DNA from: Streptomyces marianii
Lineage (GTDB): Bacteria; Actinomycetota; Actinomycetes; Streptomycetales; Streptomycetaceae
Reading direction: 5' to 3'
Length of the DNA stretch: 64,000 nucleotides
Assembly (NCBI RefSeq): GCF_005795905.1
Contig: NZ_VAWE01000001.1
Span: 1,984,001 to 2,048,000 of the forward strand
Below are positions 1 through 7,240 of the stretch, piece after piece. Under the pieces are notes generated by a model, which was not told where the DNA came from, did no database searches, and was given only the letters and a program-made list of their open reading frames with translations. Made by a program: the position numbers and the translations under genes. How positions within the stretch are numbered: position 1 is the first letter of the stretch; each line of letters opens with the position of its first letter.

Positions 1-755
1 GCCAGGACTCGGGAGACGCAGCCGTTGATGACCCGCCATCGCTGCACCGACCCGGGCGTGGCTGTGATGACGGGCTGGTGCTGTCCGTTGACCAGCACCA
101 GTTCACCCTCGCGGCCCACCGTCCTGGCCATCATGGTCGGTGAGGCAACCCGGCCGGCCGCGTCCAAGGTGGTGTCGGTGACCAGCAGCAGCCGGTCGCC
201 GCTGACCGGCAGGTCCGCCACCCCTCCCACATCCTCGACCAGCAGCGCCCCGACCAGGCCGGCGAAGATCTGGTCCGCGACGGTGCCGTGGTGGTGCGGG
301 TGGTACCAGAACGTGCCCGCCGGATGCCCGGCCGGAATCCTCATGGCGTAGTCGTAGCTGTCACCGGGCTCGACGGTGATGAACGGGTTGTCGCCGTTGC
401 CCGAAGGGGATACGTGCAGGCCGTGGGTGTGCAGGTTGGTCGGCTGGCCGATGCGGTTGACCAGCCGCACCCGCAGCAGGTCCCCGGGCCGCACCCGCAA
501 CGTCGGTCCCGGCGAGGTGCCGTTGTACCCCCACCCCGTGGTGTCCCGCCCCGCCAGTCGTACACCCGGGGCGGCGACAAGCCGTACGTCCAGCAGCCCG
601 TCGCGGCTGGCCAGCACCTGAGGCTCGGCCAGCTCCTGGCCCCGGGCGGTCGGCCTCGGCCGGGCGCCCGGCCCCGTCGCCCAGCCCGCCGCGCCAGCCG
701 TACCCAACCCGAGCAGAGCCAGCGCCCGGCGGCGACTGATCGGCTCCCCGCTCAT
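1..755 (-). CDS. Multicopper oxidase, Tat-exported, cut by the window edge
   Basis: The reading frame starts at an ATG at 755 and runs off the left edge, leaving about 251 N-terminal residues. A twin-arginine signal is visible (SRRRALALLG, residues 7-16) followed by a hydrophobic Ala/Gly stretch, so the protein should be exported folded. Two copper-ligand motifs follow: HTHG at about 109-112 and WYHPHHHG at about 150-157, which are the first two of the four His-rich clusters of multicopper oxidases and serve the type 2/type 3 copper centre. The C-terminal cupredoxin domain and the T1 copper site lie outside the window. Family knowledge: these enzymes oxidise phenolics, Cu(I) or other metals while reducing oxygen to water. 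The exact substrate cannot be read here. No copper-resistance partner is visible on this side. Confidence 0.9.
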   Translation of the reverse strand, partial: MSGEPISRRRALALLGLGTAGAAGWATGPGARPRPTARGQELAEPQVLASRDGLLDVRLVAAPGVRLAGRDTTGWGYNGTSPGPTLRVRPGDLLRVRLVNRIGQPTNLHTHGLHVSPSGNGDNPFITVEPGDSYDYAMRIPAGHPAGTFWYHPHHHGTVADQIFAGLVGALLVEDVGGVADLPVSGDRLLLVTDTTLDAAGRVASPTMMARTVGREGELVLVNGQHQPVITATPGSVQRWRVINGCVSRVL

Positions 756-1366
756 GGCAGTATGATCCTGCGCCGCCGGTCATCCTGCTCGTCGATCTCC
801 CAGCGGTGTGTAGCGCTCGCCGCTACTTCAGGCAGACACTGCCGTTCTCCTCGCCGGACGCGAAACGGAACATGGGCAACCGTGAGGAGGTCCGCGAGGC
901 CCTCCCGCGGCGAGCGAAGATCACCCCGGTGCAGGCAGGTCTGCGCAGGAGCGCGGTCGCCGCACTGGCCGACAGGAGCGGTTCCCCGGCCACCGGTCGC
1001 GCGCGAGCACCGCCGGCGTCCCTGGTCGTGGTCTCGCTCACTGCGCTGCCTTGCTCAGTGGGCGGATCGTCACGATCGGGCGAGGTTCCGCCGCACAGGG
1101 TGACCCCGTCGGCGCCGATCGATACGTCACGGCCGCCGGCCAGGCCCGGCACCGCATGGGTGGCTGAAGGAGGACCGGCAGCGGATGTGCTGTGGAACGG
1201 CGACAACGGCGGGGGACGCCGGGTTGCTCAGGATGGCGGGGTCGCGCGTCCGGCACCGGTGCCGGACCCTCCCCGCCGGCCGGCCTTGTGGAGCAGCCCC
1301 GGACTGACGAACGCCTCGGGCTGCTGGTGCCGCGGGGCGCAGTGCAGCGGCACTCCTCGCCGCTAC
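756..1366. other. Long non-coding or decayed stretch
   Basis: No convincing gene was found between the oxidase start and the first ArsR operator. A minus-strand open frame spans 823-1206, but I recognise no family in it. A short segment around 1070-1160 (GGRDVSIGADGVTLCGG) looks protein-like, faintly similar to the RibD/dihydrofolate-reductase fold, and could be a gene remnant. Promoters for the oxidase (minus) and the ArsR unit (plus) must lie here. Confidence 0.4.
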
Positions 1367-1386
1367 AATTGAAGAGTTCTTCAATT
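1367..1386. promoter_or_regulatory. ArsR-type operator, copy 1
   Basis: A perfect inverted repeat, AATTGAAGA-GT-TCTTCAATT, sits 52 bp upstream of the small-protein/ArsR pair. Very similar repeats lie at 3682-3703 and 7655-7676, each next to a paralogous ArsR gene. An AT-rich 20-bp dyad stands out strongly in DNA this GC-rich. The inference is that it is the autoregulatory binding site of the ArsR encoded at 1614-1961. Confidence 0.75.
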
Positions 1387-1437
1387 TGCTAGTTGCCGAT
1401 GCGCTCAAGATCGATGCCGCCGGCAGGGAGGGTGACT

Positions 1438-1617
1438 ATGAGCGGGTTCGTGGAGGCGGTGCTGGAGCGGGTGCGGAAGGCGCGGGCCGGGCTGGAGGCC
1501 GCCCACGAGGCTGACGATGCGTATGAAGTCGCTCTTGCCGCGGACGAGCTGGATGACGTACTGCGGCTGGCGCGCAGACACGACATCGGCACGGAAGACG
1601 AGGAGTGCCAGCAGTGA
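1438..1617 (+). CDS. Small acidic helical protein, unknown function
   Basis: A 59-residue protein starting at ATG 1438, preceded by a good ribosome-binding site (AGGGAGG at 1425-1432). It is charged and Ala/Leu rich with no Cys or membrane segment, and probably folds as two helices (VERVRKARAGLEA... and ALAADELDDVLRLARRH). It resembles the 57-residue protein at 27229-27402: both have L-x-RI/VRKA, an acidic middle, E-L-x-D-L/V and a final R-L-A-x-x-H-x-I/V. The stop codon overlaps the GTG start of the following ArsR gene (GTGA), so the two are translationally coupled. Function is unknown. A role as an ArsR partner or a DNA-damage or stress small protein would be speculation. Confidence 0.7.
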   Translation: MSGFVEAVLERVRKARAGLEAAHEADDAYEVALAADELDDVLRLARRHDIGTEDEECQQ

Positions 1618-1961
1618 ATGCGATGCCGGTTCCGCTCTATCAGGCCAAGGCCGAGTTCTTCCGGATGCTCGGTCATCCGGTACGCATCCGGGTCCTGGAG
1701 CTGTTGCAGGACGGGCCGATGCCGGTACGGGATCTCCTCGCGGCGATCGAGATCGAGCCGTCGAATCTGTCTCAGCAGCTGGCCGTGCTGCGCCGGTCGG
1801 GGATCGTGACCGCGACCCGGGAAAGTCCCACCGTGGTGTACGAGCTGGCCGGCGGGGACGTGGCGGAGCTGCTTGCCACCGCTCGGCGCATCCTGTCCGT
1901 TCTGCTCGCCGGGCAGCAGGAGCTGCTGGCCGAACTGCGTGCGGTGGAGTCTGTGCCGTGA
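1614..1961 (+). CDS. ArsR-family repressor, copy 1
   Basis: A 115-residue winged-helix protein. The GTG at 1614 is preferred because it overlaps the upstream stop (GTGA) and follows GAGGAG; an ATG at 1605 is possible. The conserved core is LYQAKAEFFRMLGHPVRIRVLELL, then the helix-turn-helix with recognition helix SNLSQQLAVLRRSGIV, then a wing and a C-terminal dimerisation helix ending LLAGQQELLAEL. It contains no cysteine, so the classical ELCVCD metal site of ArsR/SmtB is absent. Family knowledge: ArsR proteins dissociate from DNA on binding a metal or other signal. The operator at 1367-1386 lies just upstream of the unit and paralogues lie at 3195 and 7237. The signal is unknown. Confidence 0.9.
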   Translation: MNAMPVPLYQAKAEFFRMLGHPVRIRVLELLQDGPMPVRDLLAAIEIEPSNLSQQLAVLRRSGIVTATRESPTVVYELAGGDVAELLATARRILSVLLAGQQELLAELRAVESVP

Positions 1962-2044
1962 CGAGTGTCGGTCGGTTCCGGCCGTGGGGCAGCGGAAGCC
2001 CGCCGTCGGCACTGGGCGCACCCGGCCCCTGATCCAGCGGGCGG

Positions 2045-2316
2045 GTGGCGTCTGCCGAGGTGGCGCCGGAGGCGGTGCGGGAGGCGACGCAGGCGGTGGC
2101 GGAGCACCCCGCCCCAGGGTGGGAGTCGCGCCGAGGTCCGCGTTCGCCGACGCGGTGCTGCTGCTGGTGGTCGGTGAGCTGGTCACGAAAGTACTGCGGC
2201 ACGTCGCGCACACTCCGGCGGCGGAGGTGGGGACAACGGTCAAGGGCGGAGAACCGGTGATCGTCGGCGCGCACGGCGACCCGCGCCTTCCCGACCTGAC
2301 CGCGGACGCATGGTGA
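2045..2316 (+). pseudogene. Frameshifted RsbW-like ATP-binding protein remnant
   Basis: Two pieces of one protein lie in different frames. From GTG 2045 the first reads ASAEVAPEAVREATQAVAEH. After about 2130 a second frame reads ADAVLLLVVGELVTKVLRH and then VIVGAHGDPRLPDL, ending at TGA 2316. The second piece matches the N box and following strand of the HATPase_c_2 fold found in Streptomyces anti-sigma-factor-like kinases, where the usual sequence is roughly LLVSELVTNAVRHA...V.V.D.DPRLP. The expected Asn of SELVTNA is Lys here. The frameshift and the loss of the G-box region suggest it is dead. It follows ArsR copy 1 by 83 bp and echoes the intact ATPase at 4693-5115. Confidence 0.6.
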
Positions 2317-2453
2317 GGGCTGCGGACGGTGATCGGGCCGGCAGCCGAGTGCGGGGGCGTCGTCAGTGCGGAGCCGGCCGTTGACCACGACGGCGAGGGC
2401 CTGCTCGTCCCGTCCGGCATTCCAGAGCAACGAGCCAAGGGAGATCAGAGTCC

Positions 2454-2627
2454 GTGAGCGATGACATGACCGAGAACGCGGCCCGGACCGCGCAAGGGCG
2501 GAAGGACGTCGAACAGTGGAAGGAGCGCGGTGTCATGCTCCGCGTCTTCGTGTACGTCTTCGCGACCCATCTGTTCGCCGGTTTCGTCTGGTTGCTCTTC
2601 TACGTCGGCGAGCACGCCCAGAAGTAG
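2454..2627 (+). CDS. Small membrane protein, DUF6126-like
   Basis: A 57-residue protein with a GTG start at 2454 and GGGAG about 11 bases upstream. The N-terminal 28 residues are charged (MSDDMTENAARTAQG..., RKDVEQWKERGVM). They are followed by one transmembrane segment (LRVFVYVFATHLFAGFVW and LLFYV) and a short polar tail. This organisation, with the R-x-F-x-Y-V-x-x-x-H-x-x-A-G-F core, matches the DUF6126 family of Streptomyces, as far as I recall. Function is unknown. It lies in the same direction as the ArsR copy 1 unit but 490 bp beyond it, with the ATPase remnant between. Confidence 0.65.
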   Translation: MSDDMTENAARTAQGRKDVEQWKERGVMLRVFVYVFATHLFAGFVWLLFYVGEHAQK

Positions 2628-3194
2628 CGGAAGCACGCCACCACGCGACCGATGCCGTGTGGTGTCTGCCGAGCGCCCTCCGGCGCTCGACCGGCACAGC
2701 AGTGCACGCACATGATCAGGAGAGTGAGCCGGCGGACGTGCTCGCTCGCAGGCATTCGGACGCAGGGGACCGGCGGCGATCGCCGTGGCAGGGCGCCAGG
2801 AGCTCCGATCGCCTGGGCGGCACCGTGCCGCAGGGCGGTCAGCGGGCCGGCCGTGATGCCGAGGGCGGCGCGAGCCACCAGGCCCGGGACGAGGGGCCAC
2901 CGCCCTTCGCGCCGAAGCCCGGGATCACGAGCGCGATCCCGAGCCGGGTGACCGCCGGATCCGGACCGTCGGCCTGGGCGGCAAGGATGGGCCGGTCAGG
3001 GGCGTACGCCTCGGGGACGCCGGCCTGCCGGGCGGCGTGGCAGACGAAGGAGGGTGCCCTGGAGATTGCCTGTTCTGTTGAGGCTTTGTCGCTCGGGTAC
3101 CCGCCGGCGGCGAATCGAAGGCGGCCGCGCCCCTCACCGCGCAGAGCGCTGTCCATGTACGGCGAGGGGGCGGCTGCCGGTACGGGGCCTGGGC
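2628..3194. other. Intergenic stretch with a possible minus-strand gene remnant
   Basis: No intact gene was recognised. On the minus strand around 2895-3060 the translation contains VPEAYAPDRPILAAQADG followed by VTRLGIALVIPGFGAK. It has strong GC3 bias and looks like real protein, but the surrounding frame (2839-3156) has no clear start signal or family. It may be the 3' part of a decayed gene. Confidence 0.35.
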
Positions 3195-3623
3195 TCAGGT
3201 CGGGCGCCTGCCCTCCGGCGCCGCGGCCTGCAGATCGGCGAGCAGCTCGGCCTGGCCCGCCAGCACGCCGGACAGAATCGTGCGCGCGACCTTGAGCAGC
3301 TCCGCCACCTGAGGGCTGGCCAGCGAGTAGTACACGGCAGAGCCTTCCCTGCGGGTGACGACCAGATTGGCCCGGCGCAGGACAGCCAGCTGCTGCGAGA
3401 GGTGAGCGGGCTCGACGCCCACGACGGGCAGCATCTCGGAGACCGCGTGCTCGCGCTCGCTCAGCAGTTCCAGCACGCGGATCCGCACCGGATGGCCCAG
3501 TGTCTTGAAGAACTCAGCCTTCAGCTGGTACAGCGGCGCGCTCACCGCCCCGACCCCGCTCCCGGACAGGTCGCCGCATCGCCCGACGGGCGTTGCCGTG
3601 CCTGCCGCGTGCATCGCATCCAT
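3195..3623 (-). CDS. ArsR-family repressor, copy 2
   Basis: Winged-helix repressor with core LYQLKAEFFKTLGHPVRIRVLELL and recognition helix AHLSQQLAVLRRANLVVTRR, then wing SAVYYSL and a C-terminal dimer helix. It is clearly paralogous to the ArsR proteins at 1614 and 7237. The start is uncertain. ATG 3623 has a GAAGAG ribosome-binding site, ATG 3662 is longer, and GTG 3545 would give the same length as the paralogues. The core carries no Cys; one Cys sits in the N-terminal extension (GRCGDL). The operator at 3682-3703 lies between this gene and the divergent zinc-ribbon/STAS pair, so one site probably controls both directions. Confidence 0.88.
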   Translation of the reverse strand: MDAMHAAGTATPVGRCGDLSGSGVGAVSAPLYQLKAEFFKTLGHPVRIRVLELLSEREHAVSEMLPVVGVEPAHLSQQLAVLRRANLVVTRREGSAVYYSLASPQVAELLKVARTILSGVLAGQAELLADLQAAAPEGRRPT

Positions 3624-3681
3624 CCCGAACTCTTCACCATGGGCCCATCCTCGCGCCATCACGCCGAGATGATGACCTCGA

Positions 3682-3703
3682 GAATTGCTAAGATTAGCAA
3701 TTC
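3682..3703. promoter_or_regulatory. ArsR-type operator, copy 2 (divergent)
   Basis: A perfect inverted repeat with half-sites GAATTGCTAA and TTAGCAATTC around GA. It ends 13 bp before the start codon of the plus-strand zinc-ribbon gene and lies between that gene and the minus-strand ArsR. Repressor bound here would block both promoters. It shares the AATTG...CAATT frame with the sites at 1367 and 7655. Confidence 0.78.
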
Positions 3704-3716
3704 CGAAGGCTGAGAG

Positions 3717-3950
3717 GTGCAGGTTCGGGTGCGGATCCCACGACTGCGCGGCGGTGGGGCACTGCTCAAGTGCCCCGCGTGCCGTCTCAAGTGCCTGCCG
3801 GCGGCCGTCGGCTCGGACGGCTCATGCCCCCGCTGCGGGAACGAGCGCCTGTTGAGCATGGACATCGACCGCGGCTGGGTCGGCGGCAGCGCCCATGCGG
3901 CGGACAAGCAGAAGCAAGCGCAGGACGCACCTGGAAGGAGCCGTCGGTGA
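3717..3950 (+). CDS. Small zinc-ribbon protein
   Basis: A 77-residue basic protein from GTG 3717, with AAGG 8 bases upstream. It has a Cys-rich centre, CPACRLKC then CPRC about 10 residues later, giving a C-x2-C...C-x2-C zinc-ribbon pattern at residues 19-41. The tail is polar and Gln/Lys rich (ADKQKQAQDAPGRSRR). I recognise no specific family. Its stop overlaps the GTG start of the STAS gene (GTGA), so the two form one translational unit under the ArsR copy 2 operator. Such ribbons usually bind nucleic acid or protein partners. A link with STAS partner switching is inferred only from position. Confidence 0.65.
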   Translation: MQVRVRIPRLRGGGALLKCPACRLKCLPAAVGSDGSCPRCGNERLLSMDIDRGWVGGSAHAADKQKQAQDAPGRSRR

Positions 3951-4297
3951 GCATCAGCTGGAGTGTCGAGGAGCATCGTGGCGTGGCCGTCATGGCTGTC
4001 GCCGGGTTCCTCGGCAACAACGCCGTCGGTCGCTTCTCGGACGGATTCGGCTGGGTGGTCGCCCGGAGCACCGGGCCGGTCGTCCTGGACCTGACCGAAC
4101 TGCTCGGGTGGAGCGCCGAGGGGGAGACGGCGGTCATGCAGGCGGCTACCAGACTGCGAGGCGGGAGGGGCCCTTTGGGCTTGTGCGGCCTGGACCACCT
4201 GGAGGTTGCCGACGGGTGGGCCGACCGTCCCGGGTCAATGGCCGTCTACCCGGACCTGGCCGCCGCCCTCGAGGCCCGGCAACCGCCCGTCGGCTGA
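3947..4297 (+). CDS. STAS-domain protein (anti-sigma antagonist-like)
   Basis: A 116-residue protein from GTG 3947, coupled to the zinc-ribbon gene by a 4-bp overlap. It has a STAS-like alternation of strands and helices: SWSVEEHRGVAVMAVAGFLG, then the central strand PVVLDLTELLGWS, a helix and a second strand GLCGLDHLEVADGW. In SpoIIAA/RsbV proteins a Ser or Thr after the central strand is phosphorylated by the cognate kinase. Here the LDLTELLGWSAEG stretch offers Thr and Ser candidates. A partly decayed paralogue lies at about 4430-4696 on the other strand, downstream of an RsbW-like ATPase. Probably the antagonist half of a partner-switching pair. Confidence 0.75.
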   Translation: MSISWSVEEHRGVAVMAVAGFLGNNAVGRFSDGFGWVVARSTGPVVLDLTELLGWSAEGETAVMQAATRLRGGRGPLGLCGLDHLEVADGWADRPGSMAVYPDLAAALEARQPPVG

Positions 4298-4429
4298 CCG
4301 GCGCAGACCGTCGGCAGCCACTGGGGGAAGGCTGAGTCGACGAGCATGGAACGCGGGCGGTCGCCGGTCTTGATCCATGAGTGAAACCCGCCAGGAAACC
4401 GTGATTCCGGCACTTCCTACCGCCTGGCA

Positions 4430-4696
4430 CCGCGCCCCGCGGCGAGCTCCGGACTCCCTCTTCTGCCGCGAGCAGGCGGGCTGCCCGGGTGACCGCGAGC
4501 CGGCCTCCGGACCAGCGGCGCAGCTCGGTGAGGTCGAGGATGACCGGCCCGGTGCCGCGCGAGACGGCCCAGCCGACGGCCCCGGTGAACCGGTCCACGG
4601 CGTCGGCACCCGGGAACCCGGCCAGGGACGGTACGCCGAGCTTCTCGTGCGTCGTGCATCGCCACTCGACGGTCGTGATCGGTTTCTCGCTCTCAC
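4430..4696 (-). pseudogene. STAS-domain gene, frameshifted and truncated
   Basis: The GTG at 4696 overlaps the stop of the upstream ATPase (GTGA), as expected for a coupled gene, but that frame does not encode STAS. The neighbouring frame does, from about 4672: VEWRCTTHEKLGVPSLAGFPG, FTGAVGWAVSRGTGPVILDL, TELRRWSGGRLAVTRAARLL. It aligns closely with the intact STAS at 3947-4297. Similarity stops after AAEEG near 4465, so the C-terminal third is lost. An early frameshift plus truncation implies a pseudogene. An in-frame ATG at 4733 inside the ATPase gene could in principle rescue translation. Confidence 0.6.
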
Positions 4697-5115
4697 AGGG
4701 GGAGGGTGATCCAGATGCTCTTGCCCTGGTCATCGGCGTCGGTACGCAGGACCGCGGTGCCGCCGAGGCCGAGGGTGAGTTCGACGACGGTCGCAAGTCC
4801 CCCGCGGTGCGCGAGATGGGCGTGCAGCAGAGAGGGTTGATACGGGTGGCGGTCGTGGACGGCGAACGCGAAGGCGTCCGGGCCGCCCGCGTAGATGACG
4901 GTGATGTTCGGGGACAGCGCCGAGGCGTGCCGCACGCTGTTGGTGACCAGTTCGCTCAGGATCAGCAGCGCGGGGCCGACGATCCGATGGGTCCGGTGGA
5001 TGCCCCACTCGGTCACGACCTGCTCGGTGGTCTCCCGCGCGATCCGGACGGCGGAGCCCATGGCGGGGAGCGTCAGCACATGCCGGTACGGCAGGGTCTC
5101 GTGCTGACGGGCCAT
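4693..5115 (-). CDS. RsbW-like ATP-binding protein (HATPase_c_2)
   Basis: A 140-residue protein starting at ATG 5115, which overlaps the upstream stop (TGATG). The N box is clear (LLILSELVTNSVRHA, about residues 49-63). It is followed by the acidic strand VYAGGPDAFAFAVHDRHPYQ, a G-rich segment RGGLATVVELTLGLG and a final strand with DDQGKSIWITL. This is the small GHKL kinase fold of RsbW/SpoIIAB-type regulators that abound in Streptomyces. Some phosphorylate STAS antagonists and release sigma factors. It is the fourth gene in the minus-strand chain ArsR, SulP, FMN-barrel, ATPase, STAS. The natural STAS partner immediately downstream is broken, so it may now act on the intact STAS at 3947. Confidence 0.82.
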   Translation of the reverse strand: MARQHETLPYRHVLTLPAMGSAVRIARETTEQVVTEWGIHRTHRIVGPALLILSELVTNSVRHASALSPNITVIYAGGPDAFAFAVHDRHPYQPSLLHAHLAHRGGLATVVELTLGLGGTAVLRTDADDQGKSIWITLPL

Positions 5116-5525
5116 CAGGCCGTCTCGTGGGCGAGGCGGAAGCCGGTCACCGTCTGGGGGTGGATGCGTACGAGGGTGTCGTGCGGACCGTGAACCCAGC
5201 CGGGCAGGGTGCGGCGGTAGTGGGCGGCCTCGTCGGGGTCTGTGATGACCTCGGCCGGCCCGGCGGCGGTCACCGTCCACCCGGTGCCGCCGGCCACCGG
5301 TATCTCGTCCGCGTGGTACGTGAGCACGGTTCTGCCGGTGAAGGCCGCCGCCTGGGCGGGAGTGCGGACGACGAGGCGCCCGTACCGGAGCAGGTGCACG
5401 GCCGGGCGGACCACCGCGGTCTCGCGCTGGACGTACACCAGTAGTCCCTGGGCGGCACCCTCGAGCAGCCACAGAGCCTCGGTTCCGGAGACCTCGACCA
5501 TGCGGCGGGAAACGGGCGTGCTCAT
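5115..5525 (-). CDS. Pyridoxamine-phosphate-oxidase-like FMN split-barrel protein
   Basis: A 136-residue protein whose ATG overlaps the SulP stop (ATGA). The pattern of strands is that of the small flavin-binding split barrel: EALWLLEGAAQGLLVYVQRE, VRPAVHLLRYGRLVVRT, TGRTVLTYHADEIPVAG, GWTVTAAGPAEVITDPDEAA and a final VRIHPQTVTGFRL. Family members bind FMN or F420, and many are reductases or sensors of unknown substrate. The stop overlaps the next ATG, so it is translated together with the ATPase. Association with an anion transporter and a partner-switching kinase suggests a redox-linked role, by inference only. Confidence 0.8.
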   Translation of the reverse strand: MSTPVSRRMVEVSGTEALWLLEGAAQGLLVYVQRETAVVRPAVHLLRYGRLVVRTPAQAAAFTGRTVLTYHADEIPVAGGTGWTVTAAGPAEVITDPDEAAHYRRTLPGWVHGPHDTLVRIHPQTVTGFRLAHETA

Positions 5526-7240
5526 CGGGATGCCTCCTCGCGGGCGGCGGCCTGTGCCGGGACGGCGGGCAGGACCCCGGCGCCGTGCAGATGGGCGCGG
5601 GCCCCGGCGATCGCCTCAGGAGTCGTGGCGTACTCCCGGCCTTCCAGGCCCAGTAGGTCCAGCGCCCCCACCGAGTCGAGGACCTGCCGCTGGCCGGGTC
5701 GTATCCCGGAGCTCATCACGACGATGCCGCGCCGGTTCAGCTTCTCGATCGCGTCCTTGAGGACGAGCGCCCCGGTGGCGTCCATCGTCGTGATGCGGGA
5801 CATGCGCAGAATCACCACGCGTACGTCGGCGACCTCGCTCAGCTCCAGCAGGAAGCGGTGCGCGGCGGCGAAGAACAGCGGCCCGTCGATCCGGTAGGCG
5901 ACGATGTGCTCGGCCAGCAGCGCGTGCTCCTCGTCGCTGTGGTCGGCCAAGTCGAGGGACGTCTGCTCCATCCGGGCCTGCCTGGCAACCGCCCGCAGCG
6001 CGAGCGCGCCGGCCACGACCAGCCCGATGATCACCGCGTAGACGAGATCCAGCGCGAGGGTGGCGACCGCCGTCAGGACCAGGACCAGTGCGTCGGAGCG
6101 GGTGGCCTTCGCCATCGCCCGCAGCGCGCCGACCTCGACCATGCGGATCGCGGTGGCCAGCAGCACCCCCGCGAGCGCGGCCAGCGGGATCCTCGACACC
6201 AGCGGAGCGGCCACGAAGACGACCACAGCGAGGACGGCGGCGTGCGTCAGGGCGGCGAGCCGCGAGCGCGCTCCGGTACGGACGTTCACCGCGGTACGGG
6301 CGATGGCGGCGGTCGCCGGAACACCGCCGAACAGCGGCGCGGCCAGGTTCGCGACGCCCTGCCCGAACAACTCCCTGTCCGGATCGTGCTGCTGCCCGAC
6401 CGTCATCCCGTCCGCGACCGTGGCGGACAGCAGGGACTCCAGCGCGGCCAGCGCAGCCACCGCCAGCGCCGGGGCGACCAGCGAACCCAGCGCGGACAGA
6501 TCGAGGAAGCCCAGCGACGGTGCCGGCAGCCCGGACGGCAGATCACCGATAGGGGCCGCATCATCCAGGTGGAAGAGCTGGGCGACGGCCGTCGCGGCGA
6601 TGACCGCCAGGATCGAGAAGGGGACGGTCGGCCGCCACCGCGCGCCCAGCAGCATGACCGCGGCGACACCGGCCGCCAGGGCGACAGCAGTCCAGTTCGG
6701 CGTGCGCATGAACTCCTGGACGGCGTGCCAGGCCACCACCAGGACACGCTCGCCCTCCGGCTTTCCGACACCCAGGGCATTCGGCACCTGCTGGAGGAAG
6801 ATCACGCAGGCGATGCCGAAGGTGAAGCCCTCCACCACCGGGGCCGGTACGTACCGCATGTACTTCCCGGCCCGGAGCAGGGCGAGCGCGACGAGCATCA
6901 GCCCGGCCAGCAGCCCCACGGCAAGCACCCCGCCCGGACCGTGCTCGGCGACGATCGGCACCAGCACCACCGTCATCGCCCCGGTGGGCCCGGACACCTG
7001 CAGATTCGAGCCGCCGAACAGGGCCGCGAGGGCCCCCGCGACCACCGCCGTCGCCAGGCCCGCCTCTGCGCCCAGACCTGAGGAGACACCGAAGCCGAGG
7101 GCCAGCGGCAGCGCGACGATCGCGACGGTGAGACCGGCGAGCAGATCGCGCCGGGGATTGCGCTTCATCGTGGCGAAGTCCGCTCGCGCAGGCAGCAGCG
7201 AGCGCACGGGGCTCCACATCCGATCCAGCAGCGCATTCAC
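5522..7240 (-). CDS. SulP-family anion transporter with STAS domain
   Basis: About 572 residues from GTG 7240, which overlaps the ArsR stop (GTGA). The N-terminal region RRDLLAGLTVAIVALPLALG is the typical first SulP segment. Several further membrane segments follow, including GGSNLQVSGPTGAMTVVLVP, the signature substrate-site region. The cytoplasmic C-terminus is a STAS domain (YRIDGPLFFAAAHRFLLELS, VRVVILRMSRITTMDATGA). Family members carry sulfate, bicarbonate or other anions; no carbonic anhydrase or sulfate gene is adjacent to decide. It heads the part of the operon after ArsR copy 3, implying repression by that protein. Confidence 0.92.
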   Translation of the reverse strand: MNALLDRMWSPVRSLLPARADFATMKRNPRRDLLAGLTVAIVALPLALGFGVSSGLGAEAGLATAVVAGALAALFGGSNLQVSGPTGAMTVVLVPIVAEHGPGGVLAVGLLAGLMLVALALLRAGKYMRYVPAPVVEGFTFGIACVIFLQQVPNALGVGKPEGERVLVVAWHAVQEFMRTPNWTAVALAAGVAAVMLLGARWRPTVPFSILAVIAATAVAQLFHLDDAAPIGDLPSGLPAPSLGFLDLSALGSLVAPALAVAALAALESLLSATVADGMTVGQQHDPDRELFGQGVANLAAPLFGGVPATAAIARTAVNVRTGARSRLAALTHAAVLAVVVFVAAPLVSRIPLAALAGVLLATAIRMVEVGALRAMAKATRSDALVLVLTAVATLALDLVYAVIIGLVVAGALALRAVARQARMEQTSLDLADHSDEEHALLAEHIVAYRIDGPLFFAAAHRFLLELSEVADVRVVILRMSRITTMDATGALVLKDAIEKLNRRGIVVMSSGIRPGQRQVLDSVGALDLLGLEGREYATTPEAIAGARAHLHGAGVLPAVPAQAAAREEASR

